NCBI RefSeq assembly: GCF_001742145.1 | Contig: NZ_CP015749.1 | Coordinates: forward strand, 4,836,001-4,900,000 | Length of the DNA stretch: 64,000 nucleotides | Direction of reading: 5' to 3' | Origin: Pectobacterium parmentieri | GTDB lineage: Bacteria > Pseudomonadota > Gammaproteobacteria > Enterobacterales > Enterobacteriaceae | Part shown: positions 50,356 through 62,040 of the stretch, piece after piece | Layout: each line of letters starts with the position of its first letter | Position numbering within the stretch: the stretch's first letter is position 1 | Translations under genes and position numbers: made by a program | The notes under the pieces: generated by a model | Told to the model about the DNA's origin: nothing | Database searches by the model: none | Seen by the model: the letters and a program-made list of their open reading frames with translations, nothing else

Positions 50356-50931
50356 TTAGTGAGACGCACCACGGGCACCAATGGGCAGTACGGTGCGGCC
50401 AAACTTCTCGTTCAGCACTTCAGCCATTGCCAGATAAATGGCGCTAGCGCCACAGATGATGCCTTCGTAACCCGCGAAGGTCAGCAGGGCGTGGTTGCCC
50501 GTAAAGTTACCCACGGCCAGCAGAGCAAACAGCACGGTCAGGCTACCGAAGACAAATTGCAGAGCGCGGTTGGTACCGAATGTACCGAAGAACATAAACA
50601 GCGTGAAGACGCCCCACAGGCCCAGGAATACACCAAGGAACTGAGCATCGCTGGCTTCCGCCAGACCCATTTTAGGCAGGACGAGAATGGCAACCAGCGT
50701 CAGCCAGAATGCGCCATAAGACGTAAATGCCGTCACGCCAAATGTATTGCCTTTTTTATATTCCAACAGGCCAGCCAGAATCTGGGCAATACCGCCGTAG
50801 AAGATACCCATGCTGAGAATGATGGAAGAAAGTGGGAAAAAGCCTGCGTTGTGCAGGTTCAACAGAATAGTGGTCATCCCGAAGCCCATCAGTCCTAATG
50901 GACCAGGATTTGCCAACGTGTTCGTGCTCAT
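50356..50931 (-). CDS. satP: succinate-acetate:H+ symporter
   Basis: SatP (YaaH) is an inner-membrane AceTr-family carrier for acetate and succinate, forming a six-helix hexamer. It has 191 residues (E. coli 188) from ATG 50931, which has an AGAGGA site; the frame is open to 51009. The family motif NPAPLGLM appears here as NPGPLGLM (Ala to Gly), which is unusual. The C-terminus FGRTVLPIG matches E. coli. It is divergent from dnaK. Confidence 0.94.
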   Translation of the reverse strand: MSTNTLANPGPLGLMGFGMTTILLNLHNAGFFPLSSIILSMGIFYGGIAQILAGLLEYKKGNTFGVTAFTSYGAFWLTLVAILVLPKMGLAEASDAQFLGVFLGLWGVFTLFMFFGTFGTNRALQFVFGSLTVLFALLAVGNFTGNHALLTFAGYEGIICGASAIYLAMAEVLNEKFGRTVLPIGARGASH

Positions 50932-51175
50932 AAATCCTCTGCAATAACAGATTATTAATAGTCCCTTCGCGTCGGGCGCGGCATTAAGGTTAGCGAATGC
51001 GCCAATCACGTTGGGATAGGTGTCGTTTAGGTGTTATTGCCCGCCATCGTGTGGGGATATGTCCCCATTTTTGCGGCGAGCGCGGCATCATATCGGGCGT
51101 TTGGAATGGACACAACATCGGGAAGGCAGAATAGTTTGATCGTAAGAGGGATAAAGGCCATTTTTTTTCATCTTC

Positions 51176-51206
51176 CCCCCTTGATGATAGAAATGTTGGC
51201 CCCATC
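51176..51206 (+). promoter_or_regulatory. sigma-32 promoter P1 of dnaK
   Basis: -35 CCCTTGATG and -10 CCCCAT (51200-51205) with 14 bases between CTTGAT and CCCCAT. This closely matches the E. coli dnaK P1 heat-shock promoter. It leaves a leader of about 200 bases before the ATG. Confidence 0.85.
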
Positions 51207-51336
51207 TTATTTGCAACCGAAACAGTTTGACCTGCCGCAAAGGCGTGTGTCGGGCCGTTACATCGGTAGTTAGCATGAAAATGAAACGTGTGCTGCTGAT
51301 GAAAAACGAGGGTGTGTCGTTGGAAAACGAGAAATC

Positions 51337-51362
51337 TTGTTGAAAAACGACATTTCGCCCGC
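51337..51362 (+). promoter_or_regulatory. sigma-32 promoter P2 of dnaK
   Basis: GTTGAA (51339-51344), 11 bases, CGCCC (51356-51360), the same spacing as E. coli dnaK P2. About 60 bases before the start codon. Apart from P1 and P2, the 50932-51421 gap shows no gene. Confidence 0.7.
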
Positions 51363-51421
51363 ACAGTAGGTAGTAGGTTTAACCACCACACCGAATATGA
51401 CTTTTTAGTGGAGATGTTTAG

Positions 51422-53329
51422 ATGGGTAAGATTATTGGTATCGACCTGGGTACAACCAACTCTTGTGTCGCGATTATTGACGGTACTCAGGTAAAAGTAC
51501 TGGAAAATAGCGAAGGCGATCGCACCACGCCTTCAATCATTGCTTATACGCAAGACGGTGAAATTCTGGTTGGCCAGCCGGCTAAACGTCAGGCAGTAAC
51601 TAACCCGCAAAATACACTGTTTGCTATCAAGCGTTTGATTGGTCGTCGTTTCAAAGACGAAGAAGTTCAGCGCGATACCAACATCATGCCGTATAAAATC
51701 GTCGCGGCGGATAATGGTGATGCATGGTTAGAAGTAAAAGATCAGAAAATGGCTCCGCCACAGATTTCGGCTGAAGTGCTGAAAAAAATGAAGAAAACGG
51801 CGGAAGACTATCTGGGAGAGACCATCTCCGAAGCGGTTATCACCGTGCCAGCTTACTTCAACGATGCACAGCGTCAGGCAACGAAAGATGCTGGCCGTAT
51901 CGCGGGTCTGGAAGTTAAACGTATCATCAACGAACCGACAGCGGCAGCGCTGGCATACGGCCTGGATAAAGAAGTCGGCAACCGTACTATCGCGGTTTAT
52001 GACTTGGGCGGCGGTACGTTCGATATTTCTATCATCGAAATCGACGAAGTTGATGGCGAAAAAACCTTTGAAGTTCTGGCGACCAACGGTGACACCCACC
52101 TGGGTGGTGAAGACTTCGATAGCCGCATGATCAACTATCTGGTTGACGAATTTAAGAAAGAGCAAGGTTTCGATCTGCGTAACGATCCGCTGGCAATGCA
52201 GCGTCTGAAAGAAGCGGCAGAAAAAGCCAAGATCGAGCTGTCTTCTGCACAGCAGACCGACGTTAACCTGCCGTACATTACGGCTGACGCAACCGGTCCT
52301 AAGCACCTGAACATCAAAGTGACTCGTGCGAAACTGGAATCTCTGGTTGAAGAACTGGTGAACCGTTCTCTTGAGCCGCTGAAAGTCGCATTGCAGGATG
52401 CTGGTCTGTCCGTTTCTGAAATTCAGGACGTGATTCTGGTTGGTGGTCAGACGCGTATGCCTCTGGTACAGAAGAAAGTCGCTGACTTCTTCGGTAAAGA
52501 GCCACGTAAAGACGTGAACCCGGACGAAGCGGTTGCCATCGGTGCTGCGGTTCAGGGCGGTGTGTTGTCTGGTGACGTGAAAGACGTTCTGCTGCTGGAC
52601 GTAAGCCCGCTGTCTCTGGGTATCGAAACTATGGGCGGCGTGATGACCGCGCTGATCGCTAAGAACACTACGATCCCGACGAAACACAGTCAGGTGTTCT
52701 CTACGGCGGAAGACAACCAGTCTGCAGTAACGATTCATGTTCTGCAGGGTGAGCGTAAGCGCGCGCACGACAACAAATCTCTGGGTCAGTTTAACCTGGA
52801 TGGTATTCAGGCCGCACCGCGCGGTATGCCGCAGATCGAAGTCACTTTCGACATCGATGCCGATGGTATCCTGCACGTTTCCGCGAAAGACAAAAACAGC
52901 GGTCGCGAGCAGAAAATCACCATCAAGGCCTCTTCTGGTCTGAACGAAGATGAAATTCAGAAAATGGTACGCGATGCAGAAGCGAATGCTGAAGCTGACC
53001 GCAAGTTTGAAGAGCTGGTTCAGGCTCGTAACCAGGGTGATCACCTGCTGCACAGTACGCGTAAGCAACTGGAGGAAGTGGGTGATAAGCTGGCCGCTGA
53101 TGACAAAACTGCCATTGACGACGCGTTGAAAGCGCTGGAAAGCGCGCTGAAAGGCGAAGACAAAGCAGACATCGAAGCGAAGATTCAGGCGCTGGTTCAG
53201 GTTTCCGGCAAGCTGCTGGAAGCGTCTCAGCCACAGCCAGGTGCTGAAGGTGCTGCTGATGATGCCTCTGCTCGTCGTGACGACGATGTCGTTGATGCTG
53301 AGTTTGAAGAAGTAAAAGACAAAAAGTAA
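51422..53329 (+). CDS. dnaK: Hsp70 chaperone DnaK
   Basis: DnaK is the main ATP-driven Hsp70, working with DnaJ and GrpE in protein folding and in sigma-32 control. It has 635 residues (E. coli 638). The nucleotide-binding domain starts with [11 protein letters not shown] at residue 6; the second signature is [12 protein letters not shown], the linker region [17 protein letters not shown], then the substrate-binding beta domain and helical lid, ending in an acidic tail with EEVKDKK. Two heat-shock promoters precede it. Confidence 0.99.
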   Translation: MGKIIGIDLGTTNSCVAIIDGTQVKVLENSEGDRTTPSIIAYTQDGEILVGQPAKRQAVTNPQNTLFAIKRLIGRRFKDEEVQRDTNIMPYKIVAADNGDAWLEVKDQKMAPPQISAEVLKKMKKTAEDYLGETISEAVITVPAYFNDAQRQATKDAGRIAGLEVKRIINEPTAAALAYGLDKEVGNRTIAVYDLGGGTFDISIIEIDEVDGEKTFEVLATNGDTHLGGEDFDSRMINYLVDEFKKEQGFDLRNDPLAMQRLKEAAEKAKIELSSAQQTDVNLPYITADATGPKHLNIKVTRAKLESLVEELVNRSLEPLKVALQDAGLSVSEIQDVILVGGQTRMPLVQKKVADFFGKEPRKDVNPDEAVAIGAAVQGGVLSGDVKDVLLLDVSPLSLGIETMGGVMTALIAKNTTIPTKHSQVFSTAEDNQSAVTIHVLQGERKRAHDNKSLGQFNLDGIQAAPRGMPQIEVTFDIDADGILHVSAKDKNSGREQKITIKASSGLNEDEIQKMVRDAEANAEADRKFEELVQARNQGDHLLHSTRKQLEEVGDKLAADDKTAIDDALKALESALKGEDKADIEAKIQALVQVSGKLLEASQPQPGAEGAADDASARRDDDVVDAEFEEVKDKK

Positions 53330-53379
53330 TCGCCCTTGAGCGGGCGCAGTAGCAGCCACAAGGCTATTGCTGGCAATCA

Positions 53380-53411
53380 GCACGGGCGTCGAGGAAACTC
53401 TGCGCCCGTGC
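53380..53411 (+). other. dnaK-dnaJ intercistronic hairpin
   Basis: Perfect nine-base stem GCACGGGCG/CGCCCGTGC (53380-53388, 53403-53411) with a 14-base loop, 26 bases before dnaJ. No T-run, so it probably affects mRNA processing or relative DnaJ output rather than ending transcription. Confidence 0.55.
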
Positions 53412-53437
53412 ACGCATGTTGAGGGGCAGGAAAAGAA

Positions 53438-54574
53438 ATGGCGAAGCAAGATTATTACGAAAGCCTGGGCGTTGCGAAAAGCGCAGATGAGCGCGAAATA
53501 AAGAAAGCGTACAAGCGTCTGGCGATGAAGTACCATCCGGATCGTAATCCTGGTGATAGCGAGGCAGAAGCCAAGTTCAAAGAGATCAAAGAAGCCTACG
53601 AGATCCTTATCGATTCGCAAAAACGTGCAGCCTACGATCAGTACGGCCATGCGGCGTTTGAGCAAGGCGGTATGGGCGGAGGCGGCGGTGGTTTTGGCGG
53701 CGGCGGTGCTGATTTTGGTGATATTTTTGGCGACGTGTTCGGGGACATCTTTGGCGGTGGCCGTCGTCAGCGCGCAAGCCGTGGCTCCGATTTACGCTAC
53801 AACATGGAGTTGACGCTGGAAGAAGCGGTACGTGGCGTCACCAAAGAGATCCGTATTCCTGCGTTGGAAGAGTGTGATGTGTGCCACGGCAACGGTGCGA
53901 AGCCGGGTAGCTCGCCGGTCACCTGTCCAACCTGTCATGGTAACGGTCAGGTGCAGATGCGCCAGGGTTTCTTTACCGTGCAGCAGGCGTGTCCGCACTG
54001 TCATGGGCGCGGTAAGATCATTAAAGATCCGTGCGTCAAATGTCACGGTCATGGTCGCGTAGAGAAGAGTAAAACGCTGTCGGTGAAAATTCCGGCGGGT
54101 GTGGACACGGGCGATCGTATCCGTTTGTCTGGTGAGGGTGAAGCAGGCGAGCACGGCGCACCGTCAGGTGATTTGTACGTTCAGGTGCAGGTTAAAGCGC
54201 ACCCGATCTTCCAGCGTGAAGAAAACAATCTGTACTGCGAAGTACCAATCAACTTTGCGATGGCAGCATTAGGCGGCGAGATTGAAGTCCCGACGTTGGA
54301 TGGTCGTGTGAAGCTGAAAGTGCCTGCGGAAACGCAAACTGGAAAACTGTTCCGCATGCGTGGCAAAGGTGTGAAATCGGTTCGCGGCGGTGCACAGGGC
54401 GATCTGCTGTGCCGCGTGGTTGTGGAAACGCCAGTTAATCTGAACGAGCGCCAGAGGCAATTGCTGCAAGAACTCGATGAGAGCTTCGGTGGCCCGTCTG
54501 GCGAAAGAAACAGCCCACGCTCGAAAAACTTTTTCGATGGCGTGAAGAAGTTTTTTGACGATTTGACCCGTTAA
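53438..54574 (+). CDS. dnaJ: Hsp40 co-chaperone DnaJ
   Basis: DnaJ stimulates DnaK ATPase and delivers substrates. It has 378 residues (E. coli 376). The J-domain HPD is at residues 33-35, a Gly/Phe-rich segment lies at about 76-108, and four CxxCxGxG zinc repeats ([32 protein letters not shown]) follow, then the C-terminal substrate domain. It shares the dnaK transcript. Confidence 0.99.
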   Translation: MAKQDYYESLGVAKSADEREIKKAYKRLAMKYHPDRNPGDSEAEAKFKEIKEAYEILIDSQKRAAYDQYGHAAFEQGGMGGGGGGFGGGGADFGDIFGDVFGDIFGGGRRQRASRGSDLRYNMELTLEEAVRGVTKEIRIPALEECDVCHGNGAKPGSSPVTCPTCHGNGQVQMRQGFFTVQQACPHCHGRGKIIKDPCVKCHGHGRVEKSKTLSVKIPAGVDTGDRIRLSGEGEAGEHGAPSGDLYVQVQVKAHPIFQREENNLYCEVPINFAMAALGGEIEVPTLDGRVKLKVPAETQTGKLFRMRGKGVKSVRGGAQGDLLCRVVVETPVNLNERQRQLLQELDESFGGPSGERNSPRSKNFFDGVKKFFDDLTR

Positions 54575-54596
54575 TCGCTTCTCGTAAACGCGTGCT

Positions 54597-54632
54597 AGAA
54601 AAACCGGTGGGGTAAACCCGCCGGTTTTTTTT
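54597..54632 (+). terminator. terminator after dnaJ
   Basis: Stem AAAACCGGTGGG/CCCGCCGGTTTT with loop GTAAA and eight T. Ends the dnaKJ operon. Confidence 0.9.
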
Positions 54633-54852
54633 ATGACAGAAATCGTTGTCCGCCACTCCGTGGCCGTCGCTGTGCAACGCTGAAAAACGCTCCCGGCGTT
54701 CCTTTCTAAACAGCATTAATGCAATAAATCGTTTTTTACGAATAGTAAGCCAGTTTTAATCTGCTTTTAACGAATGATTGTATTGCGTAATCTTGCCAGC
54801 AAGAAAGCGGACGTTTGGTATTGATGTTCGTGCCTGATGGGAGATTAAGTCA

Positions 54853-56049
54853 ATGATAACAATGATTCGCCGCTTTATTCGCTTGGATGTGGCCGCTGGC
54901 GTGGTGCTAATGATGGCAACAGTGTTGGCGATCTTACTTGCCAATTGGTCTGTTACTGCTTTGGGCTATCAACAATTCCTGATGATGCCAGTGGAAATAC
55001 GCTTTGGCGCGCTGGAAATCAATAAGAACCTGCTGCTGTGGATTAATGATGGTTTGATGGCGATTTTTTTCCTGCTGATTGGTTTGGAAGTAAAACGCGA
55101 GTTAATCGAAGGTACGTTAGCTAGTCGTCAGCAGGCGATGTTGCCATTGGCTGCTGCGGTAGGTGGAATGGTTTTTCCCGCTTTGTTCTTTCTGCTTTTT
55201 AATGCGAATGATGAGGTGACGCGCGTTGGCTGGGCGATTCCCGCTGCGACAGATATCGCGTTTGCCATTGGGGTACTGACGCTATTGGGCAAGCGTGTTC
55301 CAGCAGGGTTGAAAGTCTTCCTGCTGGCGCTGGCGATCATTGACGATCTGGGGGCGATCCTGATTATCGCTCTGTTTTATACACAGCAGATTTTCTGGCC
55401 TGCGCTGGGGGGGGCGGTGCTGGCAATCGCGGTGCTGGCCTATATGAACCGACAGCAGGTCATGAAAACATCTGCCTATTTGCTGGTGGGGATCGTTTTG
55501 TGGGTGTGCATTCTGAAATGTGGCGTTCATGCGACGCTGGCTGGTGTGATCGTTGGATTCTTTATTCCTTTGCGCACGTCAGGCGAGCAGCCTTCTCCGG
55601 CAATCACGCTGGAGCATGGCTTACAAACGTGGGTCGCATTTCTGATTATTCCGCTGTTTGCCTTCGCTAATGCAGGCATTGTTTTACAAGGAATTGTGCT
55701 GGAAAAACTGTTTTCCCCGTTGAGCCTCGGTATCGCTGCTGGGCTACTGATCGGCAAACCACTGGGCATTACTTTGTTCAGTTGGCTAACCCTTCGGCTG
55801 GGCTATGCGCGTCTGCCTGCTGGTGTACACTTTAACCAGATTGCGGCGGTCTCTATGCTGTGTGGTATCGGCTTTACTATGTCGATATTTATTACGCTGC
55901 TGGCATTCTCTGGCGGTGATGAGGAGTTGATTACCTACGCCAAGCTGGGGATCTTGCTGGCGTCAGGGCTGGCAGCGCTGCTTGGTTATCTGGCATTGCG
56001 CGGGGTGTTGCCCGCGCTGGACAAGGTGATGCAACCGTGCAAGGGTTGA
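54853..56049 (+). CDS. nhaA: Na+/H+ antiporter NhaA
   Basis: NhaA exchanges two H+ for one Na+ or Li+ across the inner membrane, most active at alkaline pH. It has 398 residues (E. coli 388), with about 12 membrane helices. The ion-binding Asp pair is D164-D165 in [10 protein letters not shown]. The N-terminal stretch [15 protein letters not shown] is typical. GGGAGA (54839-54844) precedes ATG 54853; ATG 54862 is a possible alternative. nhaR follows after 31 bases and controls it in E. coli. Confidence 0.97.
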   Translation: MITMIRRFIRLDVAAGVVLMMATVLAILLANWSVTALGYQQFLMMPVEIRFGALEINKNLLLWINDGLMAIFFLLIGLEVKRELIEGTLASRQQAMLPLAAAVGGMVFPALFFLLFNANDEVTRVGWAIPAATDIAFAIGVLTLLGKRVPAGLKVFLLALAIIDDLGAILIIALFYTQQIFWPALGGAVLAIAVLAYMNRQQVMKTSAYLLVGIVLWVCILKCGVHATLAGVIVGFFIPLRTSGEQPSPAITLEHGLQTWVAFLIIPLFAFANAGIVLQGIVLEKLFSPLSLGIAAGLLIGKPLGITLFSWLTLRLGYARLPAGVHFNQIAAVSMLCGIGFTMSIFITLLAFSGGDEELITYAKLGILLASGLAALLGYLALRGVLPALDKVMQPCKG

Positions 56050-56080
56050 TGCGATGCCAGAGGCGCGAAGAGGGGCGGGT

Positions 56081-56986
56081 ATGTCTCATTTGAATTTTAA
56101 TCATCTCTACTATTTCTGGCAGGTTTATAAGTCTGGCTCCGTTGCTGGTGCGGCAGAAACGCTGTTTTTAACGCCGCAGACCATTACCGGGCAAATCAAA
56201 TGCCTGGAAGAACGTTTGCAAGGCAAACTTTTCAAGCGCAAAGGGCGAGGGTTGGAACCGACGGAACTGGGGCAGCTTGTTTTTCGCTATGCCGATAGCA
56301 TGTTCCAGCTCAGCCAGGAAATGTTGGATATTGTGAACTACCGCAAAGAATCGAACCTGCTATTCGACGTTGGCGTAGCAGATGCGTTGTCCAAACGGCT
56401 GGTGAGCCGGGTGCTGGAAACGGTCGTGAAGGAACAAGAACATATCCATTTGCGCTGTTTTGAGTCGACGCATGAGATGCTGTTGGAGCAGTTGAGCCAG
56501 CATAAGCTGGATATGATCCTGTCGGATTGTCCGGTGGATTCGACACAGCAGGAAGGGCTGTTTTCACTCAAGCTGGGCGAATGTGGCGTGAGCTTTTACT
56601 GCAAGCGCCCGTCCCCTGAACTTCCTTTTCCAGCCTGTCTTGAACAACGCAAGTTGCTGATTCCCGGTCGTCGAACCATGCTGGGCCGTAAACTGTTGAA
56701 TTGGTTTACTGAGCAGAATATTCAGGCAGATATTTTGGGTGAGTTTGATGATGCGGCGCTGATGACGGCATTCGGCATTAATAACGATGCGATTTTCGTT
56801 GCGCCATCGCTGTATGCCAATGAAATCTACCAGCAGGGGGATATCGTCGAGATTGGTAGGATCGAGAACATTCAGGATGAGTACTATGTGATTTTTGCGG
56901 CTCGAATGATCCAGCATCCCGCGGTGCAGCGCGTCTGTAACGCCGATTTCTCTATGCTTTTCTGTGATAGAGCCGCTGCTCGGTAA
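56081..56986 (+). CDS. nhaR: LysR-family activator NhaR
   Basis: NhaR activates nhaA in response to Na+ and, in E. coli, also biofilm-polysaccharide and osmC genes. It has 301 residues (E. coli 301). The helix-turn-helix is at residues 17-40 ([20 protein letters not shown]), and a LysR effector domain follows. The frame is open to 56054; ATG 56081 has an AGAGGGG site and gives the family start [14 protein letters not shown] bidirectional terminator separates it from convergent rpsT. Confidence 0.96.
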   Translation: MSHLNFNHLYYFWQVYKSGSVAGAAETLFLTPQTITGQIKCLEERLQGKLFKRKGRGLEPTELGQLVFRYADSMFQLSQEMLDIVNYRKESNLLFDVGVADALSKRLVSRVLETVVKEQEHIHLRCFESTHEMLLEQLSQHKLDMILSDCPVDSTQQEGLFSLKLGECGVSFYCKRPSPELPFPACLEQRKLLIPGRRTMLGRKLLNWFTEQNIQADILGEFDDAALMTAFGINNDAIFVAPSLYANEIYQQGDIVEIGRIENIQDEYYVIFAARMIQHPAVQRVCNADFSMLFCDRAAAR

Positions 56987-57001
56987 CAGAATAACAGACG
57001 T

Positions 57002-57030
57002 AAAAAAACCGGCCTGAGCCGGTTTTTTTT
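57002..57030. terminator. bidirectional terminator, nhaR / rpsT
   Basis: AAAAAAACCGGC/GCCGGTTTTTTT stem with loop CTGA between convergent genes. Long A- and T-runs on the two sides. Confidence 0.92.
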
Positions 57031-57053
57031 AGCAACGACACGCAGATGCGTGA

Positions 57054-57317
57054 TTATTGCATGGCGTTGATGCGCGCAACCAGATTGGATTTATGACGTG
57101 CAGCTTTGTTCTTGTGAATCAGACCTTTACCAGCCTGGCGATCCACGATCGGTTGCATGTCATTAAACGCTTTCTGTGCCACTTCTTTATCGCCAGTAGC
57201 GATCGCCGCGTATACTTTCTTGATGAAAGTACGCATCATTGAGCGACGGCTTGCGTTATGCTTACGGCGCTTCTCAGATTGTACGGCGCGTTTCTTAGCT
57301 GATTTGATATTAGCCAA
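57054..57317 (-). CDS. rpsT: 30S ribosomal protein S20
   Basis: S20 binds 16S rRNA early in 30S assembly. It has 87 residues, rich in Lys and Arg. The start is TTG at 57317-57315: this codon precedes [19 protein letters not shown], the S20 N-terminus, and a GGGAG lies eight bases upstream; upstream ATG codons would give a non-conserved extension. E. coli rpsT also starts with UUG, which helps autogenous control. It is convergent with nhaR and divergent from ribF. Confidence 0.97.
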   Translation of the reverse strand: MANIKSAKKRAVQSEKRRKHNASRRSMMRTFIKKVYAAIATGDKEVAQKAFNDMQPIVDRQAGKGLIHKNKAARHKSNLVARINAMQ

Positions 57318-57671
57318 GGTCCAACTCCCAAATATATTCAATCGAGGACAATTCAAAGGCCGTGGAATATGCTCGTTTAGCCTTCGTTTGTCAATGGATT
57401 TGTGCAAATAAGCGTCGTTTGTACGTCGACACTTGTTACGTTGTGATGGCGCAGGATTTTAGCAGCTTCACGCGGTGGAATACAGCCTTTCGCATCATAA
57501 TTTCATCCTGAATTTGATAAAGCCCTGTCTACTCTCGGTAAAGTTGGATTGTATGGGACATCCACTATCTGGATATTCTGTATATGCGCCTCATTCATCG
57601 ATGATTCAGCTAAAAAACGTACAAATACTGGCACGATTTATAGGGGGGCTGTAAAAGGCGCGAATCGCGGG

Positions 57672-57700
57672 TTAACCTTACTCGCTGTACAAGGTATAAT
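57672..57700 (+). promoter_or_regulatory. ribF-ileS promoter
   Basis: TTAACC (57672-57677), 17-base spacer, perfect TATAAT (57695-57700), about 43 bases before ribF. The remaining part of 57318-57742 should hold the rpsT promoters on the other strand; no gene is seen. Confidence 0.75.
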
Positions 57701-57742
57701 CCGCCGATTTCCATAATTTTAACCCTTTGTTCTGGGCCAGCC

Positions 57743-58684
57743 ATGCAGCTAATTCGCGGTATACACAATCTTCGGGCACACCATTACGGCTGTGTGCTCA
57801 CTATTGGTAATTTTGACGGCGTGCATCTCGGACACCAAATGCTGCTCGAACGACTGAAGCAGGAAGGTCGCGCTCGTGGGCTGCCGGTGATGGTCATGAT
57901 TTTTGAACCGCAGCCGCTGGAACTTTTTGCTACGGAAAAAGCCCCCGCACGCCTGACGCGTCTGCGTGACAAGGTGAAGTATCTGGCGCAGGCTGGCGTG
58001 GACTATTTGCTGTGCGTCAAATTCGACGCGTGTTTTGCCGCCAATGATGCTCAGACATTCGTCTCTTCTCTGCTGGTGAAGAAACTTGGCGTGAAGTTTC
58101 TGGTTGTGGGCGATGACTTCCGCTTCGGGGCTGGTCGTCAGGGAGATTTCCTGTTATTACAGAAGGCTGGGCGTGAGTCGGGGTTCGATGTCATCAGCAC
58201 CAATTCGTTCTGTAATGGCGGCAAACGTGTCAGTAGCACGGCGGTACGTGAAGCGCTCAGTCGTGATGAACTCAAACTGGCAGAAAGCCTGCTGGGCCAC
58301 CCTTACTGCATTTCCGGGCGCGTAGAACATGGCAAAGAGTTGGGAAGAACCATTGGGTTCCCGACTGCCAACCTGCCATTGAAACGTCAGGTTTCTCCCG
58401 TCAGCGGGGTCTATGCCGTCAGCGTTTATGGATTGGGTGAAGAACCACTGCCGGGCGTCGCCAATATTGGTACACGTCCGACCGTAAATGGTGATAGACG
58501 CCAGCAACTTGAAGTGCATTTGCTGGACGTGACGATGAATCTCTATGGTCGTCATATTGAAGTCGTACTGCGTAAAAAGATCCGTAATGAACAGCGTTTT
58601 GCTTCGCTCGATGCGTTAAAACAGCAAATCGCCGATGATGTGGTGACAGCCCGGACGTTTTTCGGGTTAAAGACACCGGTTTAA
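57743..58684 (+). CDS. ribF: riboflavin kinase / FAD synthetase
   Basis: A bifunctional enzyme of 313 residues (E. coli 313) that phosphorylates riboflavin to FMN and adenylates FMN to FAD. The N-terminal FMN adenylyltransferase has GNFDGVHLGHQ at 22-32 and the ISSTAVR-type motif as VSSTAVREAL. The C-terminal riboflavin kinase has GRTIGFPTANL and RPTVNG. It is first in the ribF-ileS-lspA-fkpB-ispH operon. Confidence 0.98.
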   Translation: MQLIRGIHNLRAHHYGCVLTIGNFDGVHLGHQMLLERLKQEGRARGLPVMVMIFEPQPLELFATEKAPARLTRLRDKVKYLAQAGVDYLLCVKFDACFAANDAQTFVSSLLVKKLGVKFLVVGDDFRFGAGRQGDFLLLQKAGRESGFDVISTNSFCNGGKRVSSTAVREALSRDELKLAESLLGHPYCISGRVEHGKELGRTIGFPTANLPLKRQVSPVSGVYAVSVYGLGEEPLPGVANIGTRPTVNGDRRQQLEVHLLDVTMNLYGRHIEVVLRKKIRNEQRFASLDALKQQIADDVVTARTFFGLKTPV

Positions 58685-58714
58685 TTTTTCTAGCGAAACG
58701 AAATCGAGAATCTA

Positions 58715-61528
58715 ATGAGTGACTATAAGACTACCCTGAACTTGCCGGAAACAGGGTTCCCGATGCGTGGCGATCTGGCCAAGCGTGAACCTGACATGCT
58801 GAAACGTTGGTATGAGCAGGATCTGTACGGGATTATTCGCAATGCGAAGAAGGGAAAGAAGACCTTCATTCTGCACGATGGCCCTCCTTACGCGAACGGC
58901 AGCATTCACATTGGTCACTCAGTTAACAAGATTCTGAAAGATATTATTGTTAAATCGAAAGGTCTGTCTGGCTACGATTCCCCTTATGTGCCGGGTTGGG
59001 ACTGCCACGGTCTGCCGATTGAACTGAAAGTAGAACAGTTGATCGGTAAGCCGGGCGAGAAAGTCAGCGCGGCAGAATTTCGTGCTGAGTGCCGTAAATA
59101 TGCAGCAGAGCAGATTGTCGGTCAGAAAGCCGACTTTATTCGTCTCGGCGTGCTGGGCGACTGGGATCGTCCTTACCTGACGATGGATTTCAAAACCGAA
59201 GCGAACATCATTCGTGCGCTGGGCCGCATTATTGATAACGGTCACCTGCATAAGGGGGCTAAGCCGGTTCACTGGTGTGTGGACTGCGGTTCCTCGCTGG
59301 CGGAAGCCGAAGTTGAATATTACGACAAAACCTCCCCGTCCATTGATGTGACGTTTAACGCGACTGATGTGGCGGCGGTATTAGCCAAGTTTGGCGTGCG
59401 TAGCGTAGATGGCCCTGTTTCTCTGGTGATCTGGACGACGACGCCGTGGACGTTGCCAGCAAACCGTGCGATCTCGCTGAACGCAGAGTTCGATTATCAA
59501 CTGGTTCAGATTGACGGCCAGGTACTGATTCTGGCGGCCGATTTGGTTGAAAGCGTCATGAAACGCGTGGGCGTGACTCAGTGGATAGTCCTAGGCGACT
59601 GTAAAGGCGCGGATCTTGAGCTGCTGCGTTTCAAACACCCGTTCCTCGGTTTCGACGTACCGGCAATTCTGGGCGAGCACGTGACGCTGGATGCGGGTAC
59701 AGGTGCAGTACATACCGCTGGTGGTCACGGTCCTGACGACTATGTGATCAGCCAGAAATACAATCTGGAAATCGCCAATCCGGTGGGGCCGAACGGCTGC
59801 TACCTGAGCGGTACTTATCCTGAATTGGATGGCAAATTCGTTTTCAAGGCCAACGATCTGATCGTTGAAATCCTGCGTGAAAAAGGCATGTTGCTGCACG
59901 TAGAGAAATTACAGCATAGCTACCCGTGCTGCTGGCGTCATAAATCGCCGATCATTTTCCGTGCAACGCCACAATGGTTTGTCAGCATGGATCAGAAAGG
60001 CCTGCGTAAGCAGTCGTTGTCTGAAATCAAAGGCGTGCAGTGGATTCCGGATTGGGGTCAGGCGCGTATTGAATCGATGGTCGCCAACCGTCCTGACTGG
60101 TGTATCTCCCGTCAGCGTACCTGGGGCGTGCCGATGTCACTCTTTGTTCACAAAGAGACGGAAGCACTGCATCCGCGTACCGCTGAGCTGATTGAAGCGG
60201 TGGCAAAACGTGTTGAAGCGGATGGCATTCAGGCATGGTGGGATCTCGATCCGGCCGATGTGCTGGGCGCAGATGCGGATAACTACGTCAAAGTGCCAGA
60301 CACGCTGGACGTGTGGTTCGATTCTGGATCAACGCACGCGTCCGTGGTGGAGGCTCGCCCTGAATTCGGCGGTCACGCAGCAGATATGTATCTGGAAGGT
60401 TCTGACCAGCATCGTGGCTGGTTCATGTCTTCTCTGATGATCTCCACCGCGATTAAAGGCAAAGCGCCTTACCGTCAGGTGTTGACCCACGGTTTCACCG
60501 TTGATGGTCAGGGCCGTAAGATGTCCAAGTCTATCGGGAATACCATTAGCCCGCAGGACGTGACGAACAAGTTGGGTGCCGACATTCTGCGTCTGTGGAT
60601 CGGTTCAACGGATTACTCCGGTGAAATCGCCGTGTCCGATGAGATCCTGAAACGTTCCGCCGATGCCTACCGCCGTATTCGTAACACCGCGCGTTTCTTG
60701 CTGGCTAACCTGAATGGGTTCGATCCGCAGAAGGACAGTGTAAAACCGGAAGAGATGGTGGTGCTGGATCGCTGGGCCGTTGGCTGTGCGAAAGCGGCGC
60801 AGGATGAGATCCTCGAAGCCTATGAAAGCTACGATTTCCACCGTGTGGTACAGCGCCTGATGCAGTTCTGCTCGATCGAAATGGGCTCGTTCTATCTGGA
60901 CATCATTAAAGATCGTCAGTACACGGCAAAAAGCGACAGCGTGGCACGCCGTAGCTGCCAGACTGCGCTATACCATATCTCAGAAGCGCTGGTACGCTGG
61001 ATGGCACCGATTATGTCCTTCACGGCGGATGAAATCTGGAGTTACTTGCCGGGTGAGCGTGTGCAGTACGTGTTTACCGAAGAGTGGTATGACGGCCTGT
61101 TTGCGCTGGATGCCTCAGAAACCATGAACGATGCGTTCTGGGCGGATGTCCTGAAAGTACGTAGCGAAGTGAATAAAGCGATCGAACAGGCGCGTAATGA
61201 CAAGCGTATTGGTGGATCGCTCGAAGCTTCCGTCACGCTGTACGCCGATGCTAATCTGGCGGACAAGCTTAACCAGTTGCAGCAGGAACTGCACTTTGCG
61301 CTGTTGACGTCAAAAGCGCGGGTGGAACGTTATGAAAATGCGCCAGATAGCGCACAGGCAACGGAACTCACCGGACTGAAAATTGCCTTAAGTGAGGCAG
61401 AAGGGCACAAGTGTCCACGCTGCTGGCATTACGAGACGGATATCGGTAGCAATGCCGAGCATCCTGAAGTGTGTGGTCGCTGTGCGACTAACGTAGGCGG
61501 CAATGGCGAAGAGCGTAAATTTGTCTGA
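58715..61528 (+). CDS. ileS: isoleucyl-tRNA synthetase
   Basis: A class I synthetase of 937 residues (E. coli 938). HIGH is at residues 65-68 (GSIHIGHS), KMSKS in [10 protein letters not shown] near 600, the editing domain is between, and a C-terminal zinc finger uses CPRCWHYE and CGRCATN. The last base of the TGA stop is the A of the lspA ATG (ATGA arrangement), implying coupled translation. Confidence 0.99.
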   Translation: MSDYKTTLNLPETGFPMRGDLAKREPDMLKRWYEQDLYGIIRNAKKGKKTFILHDGPPYANGSIHIGHSVNKILKDIIVKSKGLSGYDSPYVPGWDCHGLPIELKVEQLIGKPGEKVSAAEFRAECRKYAAEQIVGQKADFIRLGVLGDWDRPYLTMDFKTEANIIRALGRIIDNGHLHKGAKPVHWCVDCGSSLAEAEVEYYDKTSPSIDVTFNATDVAAVLAKFGVRSVDGPVSLVIWTTTPWTLPANRAISLNAEFDYQLVQIDGQVLILAADLVESVMKRVGVTQWIVLGDCKGADLELLRFKHPFLGFDVPAILGEHVTLDAGTGAVHTAGGHGPDDYVISQKYNLEIANPVGPNGCYLSGTYPELDGKFVFKANDLIVEILREKGMLLHVEKLQHSYPCCWRHKSPIIFRATPQWFVSMDQKGLRKQSLSEIKGVQWIPDWGQARIESMVANRPDWCISRQRTWGVPMSLFVHKETEALHPRTAELIEAVAKRVEADGIQAWWDLDPADVLGADADNYVKVPDTLDVWFDSGSTHASVVEARPEFGGHAADMYLEGSDQHRGWFMSSLMISTAIKGKAPYRQVLTHGFTVDGQGRKMSKSIGNTISPQDVTNKLGADILRLWIGSTDYSGEIAVSDEILKRSADAYRRIRNTARFLLANLNGFDPQKDSVKPEEMVVLDRWAVGCAKAAQDEILEAYESYDFHRVVQRLMQFCSIEMGSFYLDIIKDRQYTAKSDSVARRSCQTALYHISEALVRWMAPIMSFTADEIWSYLPGERVQYVFTEEWYDGLFALDASETMNDAFWADVLKVRSEVNKAIEQARNDKRIGGSLEASVTLYADANLADKLNQLQQELHFALLTSKARVERYENAPDSAQATELTGLKIALSEAEGHKCPRCWHYETDIGSNAEHPEVCGRCATNVGGNGEERKFV

Positions 61529-62040
61529 TGAATAAAATCTGTTCGAGCGGATTGCGCTGGCTCTGGCTGGCGATACTGGTTTTAGTGGTCGATCTTGGCA
61601 GCAAACAGTGGATCCTTGCCCACTTTGCGCTGGGTGATACGGTGCCAATTATGCCTTCTCTGAACCTGCATTACGCCCGTAACTATGGCGCAGCGTTCAG
61701 CTTCCTGGCGGATAAAGGCGGCTGGCAACGCTGGTTCTTTGCTGGGATTGCGATTGCGATTGTGGTTGCTCTCGTGGTGATGATGTACCGTGGCAGCGTC
61801 AAGCAGAAGCTAAATAACATTGCCTATTCGCTGATTATCGGCGGTGCACTGGGCAATCTGTTTGACCGGACATGGCACGGCTTTGTCGTTGATTTCATCG
61901 ACTTCTATGTTGGTGATTGGCACTTCGCTACGTTTAATTTAGCCGATACCGCGATCTGTATTGGTGCGGCGCTCATTGTGCTGGAAGGGTTTTTCAGTAC
62001 GCATGATGATACTGATACCGTTAAGCAAAAGGGTCACTGA
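61528..62040 (+). CDS. lspA: lipoprotein signal peptidase
   Basis: LspA is an inner-membrane aspartyl protease that removes signal peptides from diacylated prolipoproteins. It has 170 residues with four membrane helices. Catalytic residues by alignment are D122 (VVDFIDFY) and D140 (FNLADTAI). NYGAAFSFL and GNLFDR are also family motifs. Overlaps ileS and fkpB by one base each. Confidence 0.97.
   Translation: MNKICSSGLRWLWLAILVLVVDLGSKQWILAHFALGDTVPIMPSLNLHYARNYGAAFSFLADKGGWQRWFFAGIAIAIVVALVVMMYRGSVKQKLNNIAYSLIIGGALGNLFDRTWHGFVVDFIDFYVGDWHFATFNLADTAICIGAALIVLEGFFSTHDDTDTVKQKGH

Noticed and set aside
51031..51273. 80-codon frame in the dnaK leader region
   Set aside because: It overlaps the sigma-32 P1 promoter and has no ribosome site or family resemblance.
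51728..53665. 645-codon open frame antisense to dnaK and the start of dnaJ
   Set aside because: It mirrors the strongly biased codon use of dnaK; there is no ribosome site and the product resembles no protein family. Such long antisense frames opposite dnaK are a known artefact.
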